Shown here: positions 16,459-24,822 of the stretch, one piece after another
How the letters are laid out: each line of letters opens with the position of its first letter
How positions within the stretch are numbered: the stretch's first letter is position 1
NCBI RefSeq assembly: GCF_017353455.1
Contig: NZ_JAFMPZ010000093.1
Coordinates: 1-51,663 of the forward strand
Direction of reading: 5' to 3'
Source: Streptomyces laculatispora
Lineage (GTDB): Bacteria > Actinomycetota > Actinomycetes > Streptomycetales > Streptomycetaceae
DNA length: 51,663 nucleotides
The notes under the pieces: generated by a model
Told to the model about the DNA's origin: nothing
Seen by the model: the letters and a program-made list of their open reading frames with translations, nothing else
Database searches by the model: none
Program-made: the position numbers and the translations under genes

Positions 16459-16537
16459 GGTCTGCTCCCTTGATCAAGTCGGGCGGGCAGGCCCGGTGAC
16501 ATGAGCCGAAAGTGCGGCAGGGCGGTCGAGCAGCCCT

Positions 16538-16568
16538 ACTTACCAACCGCACGGTAAGTTAATACAAT
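16538..16568 (+). promoter_or_regulatory. tetR promoter overlapped by a palindromic operator
   Basis: ACTTACC and GGTAAGT form a perfect 7-bp inverted repeat with an 8-base spacer (16538-16559). The left arm overlaps a possible -35 (ttacca, 16540-16545), and after 17 bases comes a good -10 (tacaat, 16563-16568). The layout fits autorepression by the TetR protein encoded from 16648. Seen directly: the repeat and hexamers; promoter use is inferred. Confidence 0.6.
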
Positions 16569-16582
16569 GGAGAAGCTAGAGC

Positions 16583-16604
16583 ACCAACTAACCGGCCGTC
16601 AAGT
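16583..16604. promoter_or_regulatory. second candidate TetR operator, shared 14-bp word
   Basis: The word accaactaaccggc (16583-16596) lies between the tetR -10 and its start codon. The identical word recurs at 43519-43532, 27 kb away, in front of the old-yellow-enzyme gene. Here the right half (gtcaag) matches the expected ggtaag arm only partly. A role as a common repressor site is inferred. Confidence 0.5.
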
Positions 16605-16617
16605 AGAATCGTCTTAG

Positions 16618-17226
<609 letters not shown>

Positions 17227-17242
17227 GCCCGGGGCCGCGAAC

Positions 17243-18415
17243 TCAGCCGGCCGCGACCAGCTCCTCCAGGTCCGCCACCACCCGGGACGGTGCGGGCATC
17301 GCGGCGATCTCCTCGCGCAGTTCCCCCGCCGCCTTCGCGTAGGACGGCTCGTCGAGCAGCGCGGCCACGGCCTCGCGCACCGGCTCCGGCTCGTCCTGGC
17401 GCGCGGCCTCCTCGATGGCGATGCCCGCGCCCACCCGGGCGAGCGCGTCGCCGTGCCAGAACTGGTCCGCCAGCTGAGGCAGGACGAGCTGCGGCAGGCC
17501 GAAGACGCTCGCGGTCATCGCCGTACCCGAACCGCCGTGGTGGACGACGGCACCGCACGAGCCCAGGAGCAGGTGCAGCGGGACGGGATCGATGACCCGT
17601 ACGTTGCCGGGGACCTCGCCCAGGGCCTCTCGGTACTCCTCCTCCACGGTCGCGAACACTTCGGTGTCCGGCAGTGCGCCGAGCGCGTCCAGAATGTTTC
17701 TCATGAGGGGGACGCCGTTGTACGCGAGGGTGCGGCCGCCCAGTGAGACGGCGACGCGCCGGGCCGTGCCGCGCTCCCTGGCATCGCGCCGGAGCCACTC
17801 GGGCACCCGGCCGTTGCCGTTGAAGGGGACGTAGCGCATCGGGGTACCGGGAGTCGTGCCGGCCAGCTGAAGGCTGGGCGGGCACGGGTCGAGCAGGACC
17901 GCCGGGCGCGGCAGCCCTGTCAGGCCGCGCTCCGCGAGGATGCCCTCGAACCATGTCTCGGCGGCGCCGCGGACCTGGTCCGAGAGGGGATCGACGCCCC
18001 AGCGCTGCTGCACGACGGGGACGCCGAGTTCCTCCCCCACGATCGCCGAGATGAACTCGATCGGGTCGGAGAGGACCAGGTCGGGGCGGAAGTCGCGGGC
18101 CAGGTCCAGATAGGCCGGCAGCACGTCCAGGGTCTGGGGCATCCACAGGGAGCCGACGTTGGAGAGCTGCTCCAGGGCGGGCCTGCCCCAGGACTGGAGT
18201 GGCCGCTTGCCGCCGAGTCGCTCAACGAGCATGTCGTCCAGCTTGAGCCGGTCACCGATGCCCACGGCGTTCAGGCCGGCCGACGCGGCCGCGCCGAGAA
18301 CGTCCTCGCGGCCGACGAGCAGCACCTCGTGGCCTGCGGCGCGCAGCGCCCACGCCAGCGGGACCAGCGGGGTGAAGTGGGTCGAAACGGGGGTGTTGAT
18401 CATGAGGACGCGCAT
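17243..18415 (-). CDS. GT-B glycosyltransferase
   Basis: A 390-aa family 1 transferase starting MRVLMINTPVSTHFTPL, with QQRWGVDPLSDQ, LDPCPPSLQLAG and NGVPLMRNILDALG in the middle and HHGGSGTAMTASVFGLPQL in the donor site. It is most similar to the transferase at 12963-14162 within this window. It lies downstream of the cobalamin-binding-like gene, separated from it by a strong hairpin (18471-18505), and converges on the tetR gene with only 16 bases between stop codons. Donor sugar cannot be told from sequence. ATG 18415 has ggag upstream at good spacing. Confidence 0.9.
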   Translation of the reverse strand: MRVLMINTPVSTHFTPLVPLAWALRAAGHEVLLVGREDVLGAAASAGLNAVGIGDRLKLDDMLVERLGGKRPLQSWGRPALEQLSNVGSLWMPQTLDVLPAYLDLARDFRPDLVLSDPIEFISAIVGEELGVPVVQQRWGVDPLSDQVRGAAETWFEGILAERGLTGLPRPAVLLDPCPPSLQLAGTTPGTPMRYVPFNGNGRVPEWLRRDARERGTARRVAVSLGGRTLAYNGVPLMRNILDALGALPDTEVFATVEEEYREALGEVPGNVRVIDPVPLHLLLGSCGAVVHHGGSGTAMTASVFGLPQLVLPQLADQFWHGDALARVGAGIAIEEAARQDEPEPVREAVAALLDEPSYAKAAGELREEIAAMPAPSRVVADLEELVAAG

Positions 18416-18470
18416 CGTCGTCTCCTGCCGATCCTGCCGAGATGAAGTCGAGGGAATAGCCGGGAGCCGC

Positions 18471-18505
18471 CCCGGGCCGGGCACCGCTTCGGTGCCCGGC
18501 CCGGG
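18471..18505 (-). terminator. strong GC hairpin between two cluster genes
   Basis: Perfect 15-bp arms (18471-18485 and 18491-18505) around the loop gcttc, between the stop of the B12-fold gene (18518) and the start of the downstream transferase (18415). No T tract follows, as is common in Streptomyces. It may attenuate readthrough into the transferase or mark a transcript end. Confidence 0.65.
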
Positions 18506-18517
18506 AATCGGCTGGTG

Positions 18518-18934
18518 TCAGACGCCGGACGACTGACGGACGTGGTCGCGCACCCACTCCGCCGCGGCCCACGCCGGGGTGCCGGAGGAGAAGATCTCCG
18601 CGACGCCGCGCGCCTTGAGCCCCGTGACGTCGTTGGTCGGGATGATGCCGCCGCCGATGACGGTGACCTTCCCCGCGCCGCGCTCGGCGAGGAGGTCGAG
18701 GACGCCGCCGAACAGCGCCTCGTGATCGCCCAGCAGGCTGGAGATGCAGATGACCGCGGCGCCTTCGCGGACCACGGTGTCGACCAGGCCCACCGGGCTC
18801 TGGTCGTCGCCGGCCTGGATCACTTCGAGGCCCGCCCCGGTGAAGGCCTCAACAAGGGTCGGCGGTGCGGCCGCCCCCTTACCTCCCGCCTCGGGCTTGG
18901 CCATCACCACGCGGATCGGATCCGACTCACTCAT
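18518..18934 (-). CDS. cobalamin-binding-fold protein lacking the B12 histidine ligand
   Basis: A 138-aa stand-alone domain like the C-terminal B12-binding domain of methylmalonyl-CoA mutase. The Rossmann-like core is clear: IRVVMAKP at the start, CISSLLGDHEAL at 64-75 and VIGGGIIPTNDV at 92-103. The DxHxxG box that carries the lower axial His should follow AKP; here it reads EAGGKGA (15-21), without Asp or His. Normal base-off, His-on cobalamin binding is therefore unlikely. It sits between two glycosyltransferases in a deoxysugar block, where no mutase partner is present. Function unknown: a repurposed scaffold, or binding of another ligand. ATG 18934 has gggag upstream. Confidence 0.8.
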   Translation of the reverse strand: MSESDPIRVVMAKPEAGGKGAAAPPTLVEAFTGAGLEVIQAGDDQSPVGLVDTVVREGAAVICISSLLGDHEALFGGVLDLLAERGAGKVTVIGGGIIPTNDVTGLKARGVAEIFSSGTPAWAAAEWVRDHVRQSSGV

Positions 18935-18975
18935 GCCGTGCTCTCCCTTTCTCGATCTGTTCGTTGTCTGCCTTC

Positions 18976-18993
18976 GGCCGGCTTTCGCCGGCC
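18976..18993 (-). terminator. small hairpin downstream of UrdGT2-like gene
   Basis: GGCCGGC and GCCGGCC arms (7 bp) around tttc, between the stop at 19013 and the next start at 18934. A weak terminator or transcript-stabilising stem is possible. Confidence 0.35.
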
Positions 18994-19012
18994 CGTTCCC
19001 CGGTACGGAGCG

Positions 19013-20134
19013 TCAGACCAGCCGCTCCAGCGCTCCCACCACGTCGGCGGGAAGCGGCAGTGCCGCGATCTCTGCAGAGAGCTCCCGCGCCCGCTCGGCG
19101 TACGAGGGGTTCCCGATCAGCTCCCGGCACGCCTTCTCGACGGCCTCCGGGGTGTTCTCGTCGACGGTGACGGCCGCTCCGAAGTCGGAGATGCGCACGC
19201 CCGCCTCGACGAAGTTCCCGCCCTGCGGCACGATCAGCTGCGGGACACCGGCGTTCATCGCCGTCAGCGCGGTCACCCCGCCCGCGTGGTGTACGACGAC
19301 ATCGCAGGTCCGCACCACCACGTCGAGCGGGACCCACCCGGCCCGTACGCCGGGCAGTTCCGCCCTCAGTTCGTCCGCGACCTCGTCCAGCGTCGCGATG
19401 ACCACCTCCGTGTCGAGTGCGGCCATGTCGGCGGCCAGCCCCCGCAGGAACCCGGTCTTCTTCGCGAACACCAGCCGGCTGCCTGAGGTGACGAGCACGC
19501 GCGGCCGGTCTCCCTTGGTGTACATCCACGGCTCCAGCCGCCGCTGCCCGTTGGCCGGGACCCAGCGCATCATCTGCGCGGGCGGTGCGTCCGCGGGCCG
19601 CAGGCTCGGAGGGCAGATGTCGACGAAGAGATCCGGCTCGGGCAGCCGTTCAAGCCCCAGCGCCCTCAGTTCCGGCTGGAGTTCGTCGCTCGCGGCCGGG
19701 TCCGTGCGCCAGGCGTCACCCGTGTCCCAGGCCTGTCGTACGTAGGGAACGCCCCGCTCGGCGGCGATCAGCGCGGCAGCGAAGGACATCGAACCACCGA
19801 CCACCAGGTCGGGGCGCCAGTTCGCGGCGACCTCTCGCAGCGCGTCCATGCTGCCCGCAGCCATCCGCCCGAACCAGTGTCCGGCGAAGTCCAACTCCTC
19901 CTCCGGGGTCTCGGGCATGATGACCGGATTGCCTGCACGGTCCATGGTGGCGAATCGCCTGATCGAGGACGGCGCGATGGAAAGCGCCGGAATTCCTGCC
20001 GCCGCGATGTAAGGAACCATGTCCTCCACGGCGCCCATGAACACGTCGTGACCCGCATTGCGCGCCGCCGTGGCCAGCGGCGCGAGGGCGAACACCGTCG
20101 CTGGGCTGCCGCTCGCGACGAAGAGGATTCTCAC
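19013..20134 (-). CDS. UrdGT2/LanGT2-like glycosyltransferase (first sugar)
   Basis: A 373-aa transferase that opens with MRILFVASGSPATVFALAPL and contains DLFVDICPPSLRPADA, RRLEPWMYTKGDRPRVLVTS and HHAGGVTALTAMNAGVPQL, all hallmarks of the UrdGT2 group. Members attach the first D-olivose to the angucyclinone, as a C-glycoside at C-9 (UrdGT2) or an O-glycoside (LanGT2). The HHAGG form of the donor motif separates it from the other three transferases. C- versus O-linkage depends on a short loop that I cannot judge by eye. The start is GTG 20134 with aggag six bases upstream. Confidence 0.9.
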   Translation of the reverse strand: MRILFVASGSPATVFALAPLATAARNAGHDVFMGAVEDMVPYIAAAGIPALSIAPSSIRRFATMDRAGNPVIMPETPEEELDFAGHWFGRMAAGSMDALREVAANWRPDLVVGGSMSFAAALIAAERGVPYVRQAWDTGDAWRTDPAASDELQPELRALGLERLPEPDLFVDICPPSLRPADAPPAQMMRWVPANGQRRLEPWMYTKGDRPRVLVTSGSRLVFAKKTGFLRGLAADMAALDTEVVIATLDEVADELRAELPGVRAGWVPLDVVVRTCDVVVHHAGGVTALTAMNAGVPQLIVPQGGNFVEAGVRISDFGAAVTVDENTPEAVEKACRELIGNPSYAERARELSAEIAALPLPADVVGALERLV

Positions 20135-20177
20135 GGATACTCCTAGCTGCGTCTGAATGATGAGATGGCGGCCGGAT

Positions 20178-20498
20178 TCAGTCGATGATCAGAACCGTGT
20201 TTCCGTCTGGGTCCTTCACGAAGAACCGCCACATGTCGGAATGCTTTTCGATCTCCATGGCACCGGCGTCCCGCAGCTCTTCCCTGGCGGCACCGAGTTC
20301 CGCCCCGGTGAAGGCGATGGCCATCGTCTCGCCGCCGGTGTCACCGCCCAGGACCAGTTCGCCACCAGCACCGGTGTCCAGGACGATCCATCCCTCGCCT
20401 TCCTTCACCGTGCCCATTTTCAGGCGGTCCCGGTAAAAGGCTTTCATTTCCTCGAAGTTGTCACACTTGATCAGAACCGCAGAGAGCGACCCGAACAT
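20178..20498 (-). CDS. VOC/glyoxalase-fold protein
   Basis: A 106-aa single vicinal-oxygen-chelate domain: SAVLIKCDNFEEMKAFYRDRL in the first beta-alpha-beta unit and WRFFVKDPDGNTVLI at the end, the standard glyoxalase-like finish. Metal ligands are not clearly conserved (the first His/Gln position is Leu/Ile, and the final Glu is Ile-Asp), so it may bind rather than transform its ligand, like bleomycin-resistance type proteins, or act as a cyclase. It lies between the ketoreductase and the UrdGT2-like gene. Start ATG 20498 follows gggaggtg. Confidence 0.78.
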   Translation of the reverse strand: MFGSLSAVLIKCDNFEEMKAFYRDRLKMGTVKEGEGWIVLDTGAGGELVLGGDTGGETMAIAFTGAELGAAREELRDAGAMEIEKHSDMWRFFVKDPDGNTVLIID

Positions 20499-20541
20499 GA
20501 CGGCACCTCCCGTTCTCAGTCGATCGGCTTCCTCGGGCGGC

Positions 20542-21303
20542 TCAGCCGAGCAGTGTGCCGCCGCTGGCGTCGATGAAAGCACCGGTGATCCAGCGGGCGT
20601 CCTCGGAGGCCAGAAATGCCACCACATCGGCGACGGCTGCCGGTTCGGCAACCTCGCCGAAGGTGCTGAGCTGCGACAGCGTCTCGCGGACTTCGGAGAT
20701 CTGGAACAGCGCACTGCCGTTGTCCGTGCTGCCGGGAGCCACGCTATTGACGGTGATCCGCCGCTTTCCCAGATGCCGGGAGAAATGCAGCGCGATCTGT
20801 TCGAGGGCACCCTTGGCCATTCCGTACGCCACTTGGTCCGGGCTCGCGACCCGAGTGAGGCCGGACGAGATGTTGATGATGCGGCCGCCGTCGGGGATGA
20901 GTCGCAGGGCGCGCTGCACGATGAAAAAGGGCGCCTTGGCATTCACCGCGATCATGCGGTCGAACATGTCGGGGGTGACCTCTTCTGGCGCCCCCATGGC
21001 CATGACGCCGGCGTTGTTCACCAGAATGTTCAGGTCGGTCGTACCCGTGCGGTCCTTGAGGCGGGGCTCAAGACCTCCGAACAGTGTGTCGGCATCTCCG
21101 GGAACACCGAGTTCGGCTTTCACCGCGAAGGCCCGACCGCCTTCCTTCTCAATGGATTCGACGACCTGTTCGGCGGCATCGGCTCCGGTCGAGTAGTGCA
21201 CGGCGACGAGAGCGCCTTCCCGTCCGAGCCGTTCGGCTATGGCCCGGCCGATTCCCCGGCTCGAACCGGTGACCAGTGCCGTCTTTCCGGTGAGATTGCC
21301 CAT
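20542..21303 (-). CDS. short-chain ketoreductase, LanV/UrdMred type
   Basis: A 253-aa classical SDR: cofactor site TGSSRGIGRA near residue 12, NNAG, catalytic Ser in INISSG, and YGMAK, all intact. It resembles LanV, CabV and the reductase part of PgaM/UrdM, which reduce C-6 of the angucyclinone after oxygenation. This matters because the SDR domain fused to the oxygenase at 31566-33788 has lost its catalytic residues; this free copy is the likely working enzyme. Start ATG 21303 with aggag upstream. It follows the hydrolase gene by about 130 bases. Confidence 0.87.
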   Translation of the reverse strand: MGNLTGKTALVTGSSRGIGRAIAERLGREGALVAVHYSTGADAAEQVVESIEKEGGRAFAVKAELGVPGDADTLFGGLEPRLKDRTGTTDLNILVNNAGVMAMGAPEEVTPDMFDRMIAVNAKAPFFIVQRALRLIPDGGRIINISSGLTRVASPDQVAYGMAKGALEQIALHFSRHLGKRRITVNSVAPGSTDNGSALFQISEVRETLSQLSTFGEVAEPAAVADVVAFLASEDARWITGAFIDASGGTLLG

Positions 21304-21434
21304 GGTTTTCTCTCCTGTCGGTGGTGGAAGGTGTCCCGGAAAGGCCTACGGAAGAGATGCGGCTCGGCGGAGACTGATGACCAGCCTCTTCGGCCTCGAA
21401 CGGTAGGGCAATGCCGTTCACCGGGAATTGACTT

Positions 21435-22418
21435 TCAGCGAACCGCGCTCTGACATGCGAGTTCGGCGACGGGGTCTCCGGGCCGCGCGGGCCGAGCCGG
21501 CGCGGCGGCCTCACGCGTCAGCAGGCATTCCTCAAGGAAGGCGAGCGCCCTCAGGTGGTAGGTGCGTGCCGCCCAGCCGAGGCTGATGTTGTGACCGGCT
21601 TCGGGCAGCCGGGCGACCCGGGTGCGCGGCGACGCCCGCAACCGGCCCGTCAGATCCGACGTGGTCTCCTCGTCGTGCCGCCACCACTGCTCCTGCTCGG
21701 CGAAGGTGAAGCGGACCGGAATGCGCACCCGGTCGGCGATCCCGGGATACATATCGGCCCACAACGCCCCCTCCAGTGCCTCCCGTTCGGGCACCGGGGC
21801 CACCAACGCCCTGCCCTGCTGGAACGCGCCGGGCGGATAGAACCGCAGCGCGCCCCAGTGGCGGCGCCACTCGCCGTGGCCGTGCACGCCCGGGAACTGG
21901 GGCGGGGCCACGGCCAGACGGTGTCCGAGTCCCGAGATATCGAGGCCGATGAGCGCGTCGCCGCCCTGCTCAGCAGCTGCCGCGAGAGCCAGTTTGCCGC
22001 CGTTGGAGTGGGCGACCACGAAGCAGCCCGCCCCGGTCCGGTGGCGCGCGGCAAAGTCGGCCAGCGCGGTGTGCAGAGTCGTGGCCTGCTCGGCGAGAGG
22101 CAGCCCCAGGGGCAGGCTCGCCGTGGACCGCCCGTATCCCGGACGGTCCACAGCGAGCACGGTGTAGCCGAGTGCCGCCCCCAGGCGCAGCAGTGAGAGC
22201 CCCGGCAGGGCACGGCTGTCGAAATAGCCGGCCCGCATGCCGCTGCCGTGCACGGCGACCACGACGGCGCGTGGCGGTACGTCGCCCGCCGGCTCGGCCA
22301 GCAGGGCCGACAGGGTGACGTCCCCGGCGTCCAGGGTGATCTCGCGGACCGGCGAGGGGTCCGCTCCCGGCGCGCCCGCCACACGGCCGTTCCCTCGCGG
22401 CAGGGGGCGGTCCGTCAT
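21435..22418 (-). CDS. alpha/beta hydrolase
   Basis: A 327-aa alpha/beta-hydrolase. The oxyanion strand reads VAVHGSGMRAGYFD, the nucleophile elbow is VAHSNGGK (Ala-His-Ser-Asn-Gly, so the first Gly of GxSxG is Ala) and the catalytic His is in EAGHNISLGW. Substrate is unknown. The start codon overlaps the stop of the upstream 3-ketoreductase by four bases (ATGA), so it is produced together with sugar enzymes. The roughly 45-residue N-terminal part is polar and there is no signal peptide. A role in editing, deacylation or lactone opening are options without direct support. Confidence 0.82.
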   Translation of the reverse strand: MTDRPLPRGNGRVAGAPGADPSPVREITLDAGDVTLSALLAEPAGDVPPRAVVVAVHGSGMRAGYFDSRALPGLSLLRLGAALGYTVLAVDRPGYGRSTASLPLGLPLAEQATTLHTALADFAARHRTGAGCFVVAHSNGGKLALAAAAEQGGDALIGLDISGLGHRLAVAPPQFPGVHGHGEWRRHWGALRFYPPGAFQQGRALVAPVPEREALEGALWADMYPGIADRVRIPVRFTFAEQEQWWRHDEETTSDLTGRLRASPRTRVARLPEAGHNISLGWAARTYHLRALAFLEECLLTREAAAPARPARPGDPVAELACQSAVR

Positions 22419-23383
22419 GGCCGACTCGGCAGCGCCTGCTCGCGCAGCTCGTGCAGCAGCTCGGCCTGGCGCAGGCAGGCCGGGTCGGTCGCCGAACGGT
22501 CGCGTACCGCCGAGGCGAACGCCCGGACCGTGGCGGCCACCTGGTCGTCGGGGCTCAGCGAGACCTCCTCCACGCCGCCGCGGCGCTCGATCCGGACCAG
22601 GGGCCGATGGTCAGCGGGCGGTGTGAAGGCCCGCTCCACCGTGATGCGTCCCTGGCTGCCCCAGATCTCGTAGGCGGAACGGTATCCGTGATCGAGCCCG
22701 AAGGTCAGCTGCACACCGACGCCTTCGGGCGTGCGCAGCAGTGCCGAACCCGCGGTGTCCACCCGTCGGCCAGGGCCTTCGGTGAGCAGGGCACCGAGCA
22801 CTTCGAGGTTCTGGCCGAGGAAGTACAGCGCGGCACGCAGGGGGTAAACGCCCGTGTCCCACAGCGTGCCGCCGCCGAGCTCGGGGCTGTACCGGATGTC
22901 GTCGTCGGGCAGCCGGGGGACGGTGAAGGCGGCGTGGAAGGCGCGTGGGTCCCCGATCGCACCGTCCGCCACGAGTTTCCGTACGGCGTCGTGCTGGGAG
23001 TGATGGACGAACATGATGTTCTCCATCAGGGCGAGGCCCGACTCCCGTGCCAGGTCAATCAGCCGACGGCTCTGAGCCAGGGAGGTGGTGAGCGGCTTCT
23101 CGGCGAGGACGTGTTTGCCTGCGCGCAGGGCCGCTTCGGTCCACCGGGCGTGCAGCGCGGCGGGCAGCGGCAGGTACACCGCGTCGATGTCGTCCCGCTC
23201 CAGAAGCTCGGCATACCCCGTCACGGGCCGGGCACCGAACCGCCCCGCCAGTTCGCGTGCCCTGACGCCGTCGCGGCTGGATACGGCCGCGACGGTGGTG
23301 CCGGGCTCCGCCGCGATGGCGGGCAGCAGGCGTCGGCGTGCGATGTCCGCGCAGCCGAGGACTCCGATCCGCACGGTCTTCAT
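22415..23383 (-). CDS. NDP-hexose 3-ketoreductase (Gfo/Idh/MocA, UrdT/LanT-like)
   Basis: A 322-aa oxidoreductase with N-terminal NAD(P) site GVLGCADIARRR, the family AEKPLTT motif with the catalytic Lys near residue 95, and a C-terminal Gfo/Idh fold ending in the typical ELHELREQA. In deoxysugar pathways it reduces the 3-keto group formed after 2,3-dehydration, completing 2-deoxygenation on the way to olivose. Its ATG overlaps the stop of the 2,3-dehydratase by one base (TGATG), the usual coupled S-T pair. Confidence 0.92.
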   Translation of the reverse strand: MKTVRIGVLGCADIARRRLLPAIAAEPGTTVAAVSSRDGVRARELAGRFGARPVTGYAELLERDDIDAVYLPLPAALHARWTEAALRAGKHVLAEKPLTTSLAQSRRLIDLARESGLALMENIMFVHHSQHDAVRKLVADGAIGDPRAFHAAFTVPRLPDDDIRYSPELGGGTLWDTGVYPLRAALYFLGQNLEVLGALLTEGPGRRVDTAGSALLRTPEGVGVQLTFGLDHGYRSAYEIWGSQGRITVERAFTPPADHRPLVRIERRGGVEEVSLSPDDQVAATVRAFASAVRDRSATDPACLRQAELLHELREQALPSRP

Positions 23384-24786
23384 CAGGAGCGCACCGCCGT
23401 CGCGTTGAGGCAGGCGAGCAGGGTCCGTGCCTGGACGTTCACGTAGTGACCGTGCCGGACCAGGGAAGTGAGCTGGGCGGCGGTGGCCCACTGGAATCCG
23501 GCGGGCGGCACCAGCGGGGCCTGCTCCTCGTCGGCCTCGATCACGAGGTAGCGGCTCTCCGCGTTGAGGAAGCGGCCGCCCTCCTCCGAGTGGAGGGCCT
23601 CGTACCGGATGCGGTCCGGACGGGCGTCGAGCACCAGGTCGAGAAAGGGCGGCCGGTCCTCGCCGGTCAGATGGGCGTAGTTGTCCGGGGTGTACTGGAC
23701 GGTGGGTCCGAGCTCGACGGTGTCCAGGAAGCCGCCCTCCACACGCGCGTGCACCAGGAAGTGCGGCACACCCCCGATCCGCCGGGTGAGGAAGGCCGTG
23801 ACGCCCACGCCCAGGGGCTCGAACAGGGGCTGGGTCCAGCCGGTGACCTCGCGACTGCCCGCCTCCACGGAGACGGCGACCACGCGGAAGTACCGGCCGA
23901 GTTCGTGATCGATGGTCGAATCCCCGCGTGCCCAGCCGGGTATCGAGCGGAGCGGCAGACGCTCGACGCGCACGTCGTGCCGGGAGCGCTCGGCGGTGAA
24001 CCACGAGACGAGTTCGGTGTCCGAGAGCAGGGCGTCGGCGCCGTTGTCGGGGAACGGCGCACAGGCGAGGACCGTGCGCGAGTCCATGTTCACGACGTTG
24101 TCCCGGAGCAGGAGCTCGCCGATCTGGCCGAGGGTGAGCCAGCAGAAGTCGTCGTCGACCGGCACATCGCCGACGGCTTCGACGATCATGTTGCGGTTGC
24201 TCTTCCGGAAGAACCACGAACCGTGCTCGGACTGCAGCACATCGGCGATGACCCGGCCGCGGCCGGGGCGGGTGAAGTACTCGATGTACTTCACATCGGC
24301 GCCCTTGTGGACCTTGGTGTAGTTGCTCCGGGTGGCCTGAACGGTCGGCGAAAGCTGGAGCAGATTGCGGTTGCCGGGCTCCATCTTGGCCTGCATGAGG
24401 AAGTGCAGGACCCCGTCGAACTCTTTGACGAGGATGCCGAGGATGCCTATCTCGGGCTGCTTGATGATGGGCTGGAACCACTCGCGGTGCGGTCCCTCGT
24501 CCTGGGTGACGCGCAGTCCCTCGACGGAGAAGAACCGGCCGCTGCGGTGCACCAGGTTGCCGGTGGCGGCATCGAAGGACCAGCCGTCGAGCTCCTGAAA
24601 GGGGATCCGGTCCACGGTGAACCGGTGGGCCCTGCCGCGCTCTTCGAACCACTGCGGGAAGTCCTCGGTGCGCAGGGACGCCCCGGTGGTGGCGGCCGAC
24701 CGGGCGATGCGCTCGGCGGCCGAGGGGTCGCGGCGCGGCCGCAACCGGCCGGTGCCGGATTCGGGCTGGACAAGCGAGGAAAGCAT
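23383..24786 (-). CDS. NDP-hexose 2,3-dehydratase (UrdS/LanS-like)
   Basis: A 467-aa protein made of two homologous halves (one beginning near residue 40, the second near residue 265; both contain a WF-x-E-R and a Q-x-GG/L-L pattern), the architecture of NDP-4-keto-6-deoxyglucose 2,3-dehydratases. It removes the C-2 hydroxyl in all 2-deoxysugars of the pathway. Length is typical. Seen: FLTRRIGGVPHFLVHA and LVIEADEEQ in the second half. It lies between the 4-ketoreductase and its partner 3-ketoreductase. Confidence 0.92.
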   Translation of the reverse strand: MLSSLVQPESGTGRLRPRRDPSAAERIARSAATTGASLRTEDFPQWFEERGRAHRFTVDRIPFQELDGWSFDAATGNLVHRSGRFFSVEGLRVTQDEGPHREWFQPIIKQPEIGILGILVKEFDGVLHFLMQAKMEPGNRNLLQLSPTVQATRSNYTKVHKGADVKYIEYFTRPGRGRVIADVLQSEHGSWFFRKSNRNMIVEAVGDVPVDDDFCWLTLGQIGELLLRDNVVNMDSRTVLACAPFPDNGADALLSDTELVSWFTAERSRHDVRVERLPLRSIPGWARGDSTIDHELGRYFRVVAVSVEAGSREVTGWTQPLFEPLGVGVTAFLTRRIGGVPHFLVHARVEGGFLDTVELGPTVQYTPDNYAHLTGEDRPPFLDLVLDARPDRIRYEALHSEEGGRFLNAESRYLVIEADEEQAPLVPPAGFQWATAAQLTSLVRHGHYVNVQARTLLACLNATAVRS

Positions 24787-24822
24787 GTACGTGACTCCTC
24801 TGATCGGAGGGGTGTTCGGAGC

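Noticed and set aside
14899-16473. Plus-strand frame of 524 codons opposite the exporter
   Set aside because: Shadow of the MFS gene; highly charged His/Asp/Glu/Arg repeats typical of antisense membrane genes.
16469-16478. cttgatcaag palindrome near the exporter start as an operator
   Set aside because: A 10-bp palindrome overlapping the ribosome-binding region may be chance; the longer repeat at 16538 is a better operator.
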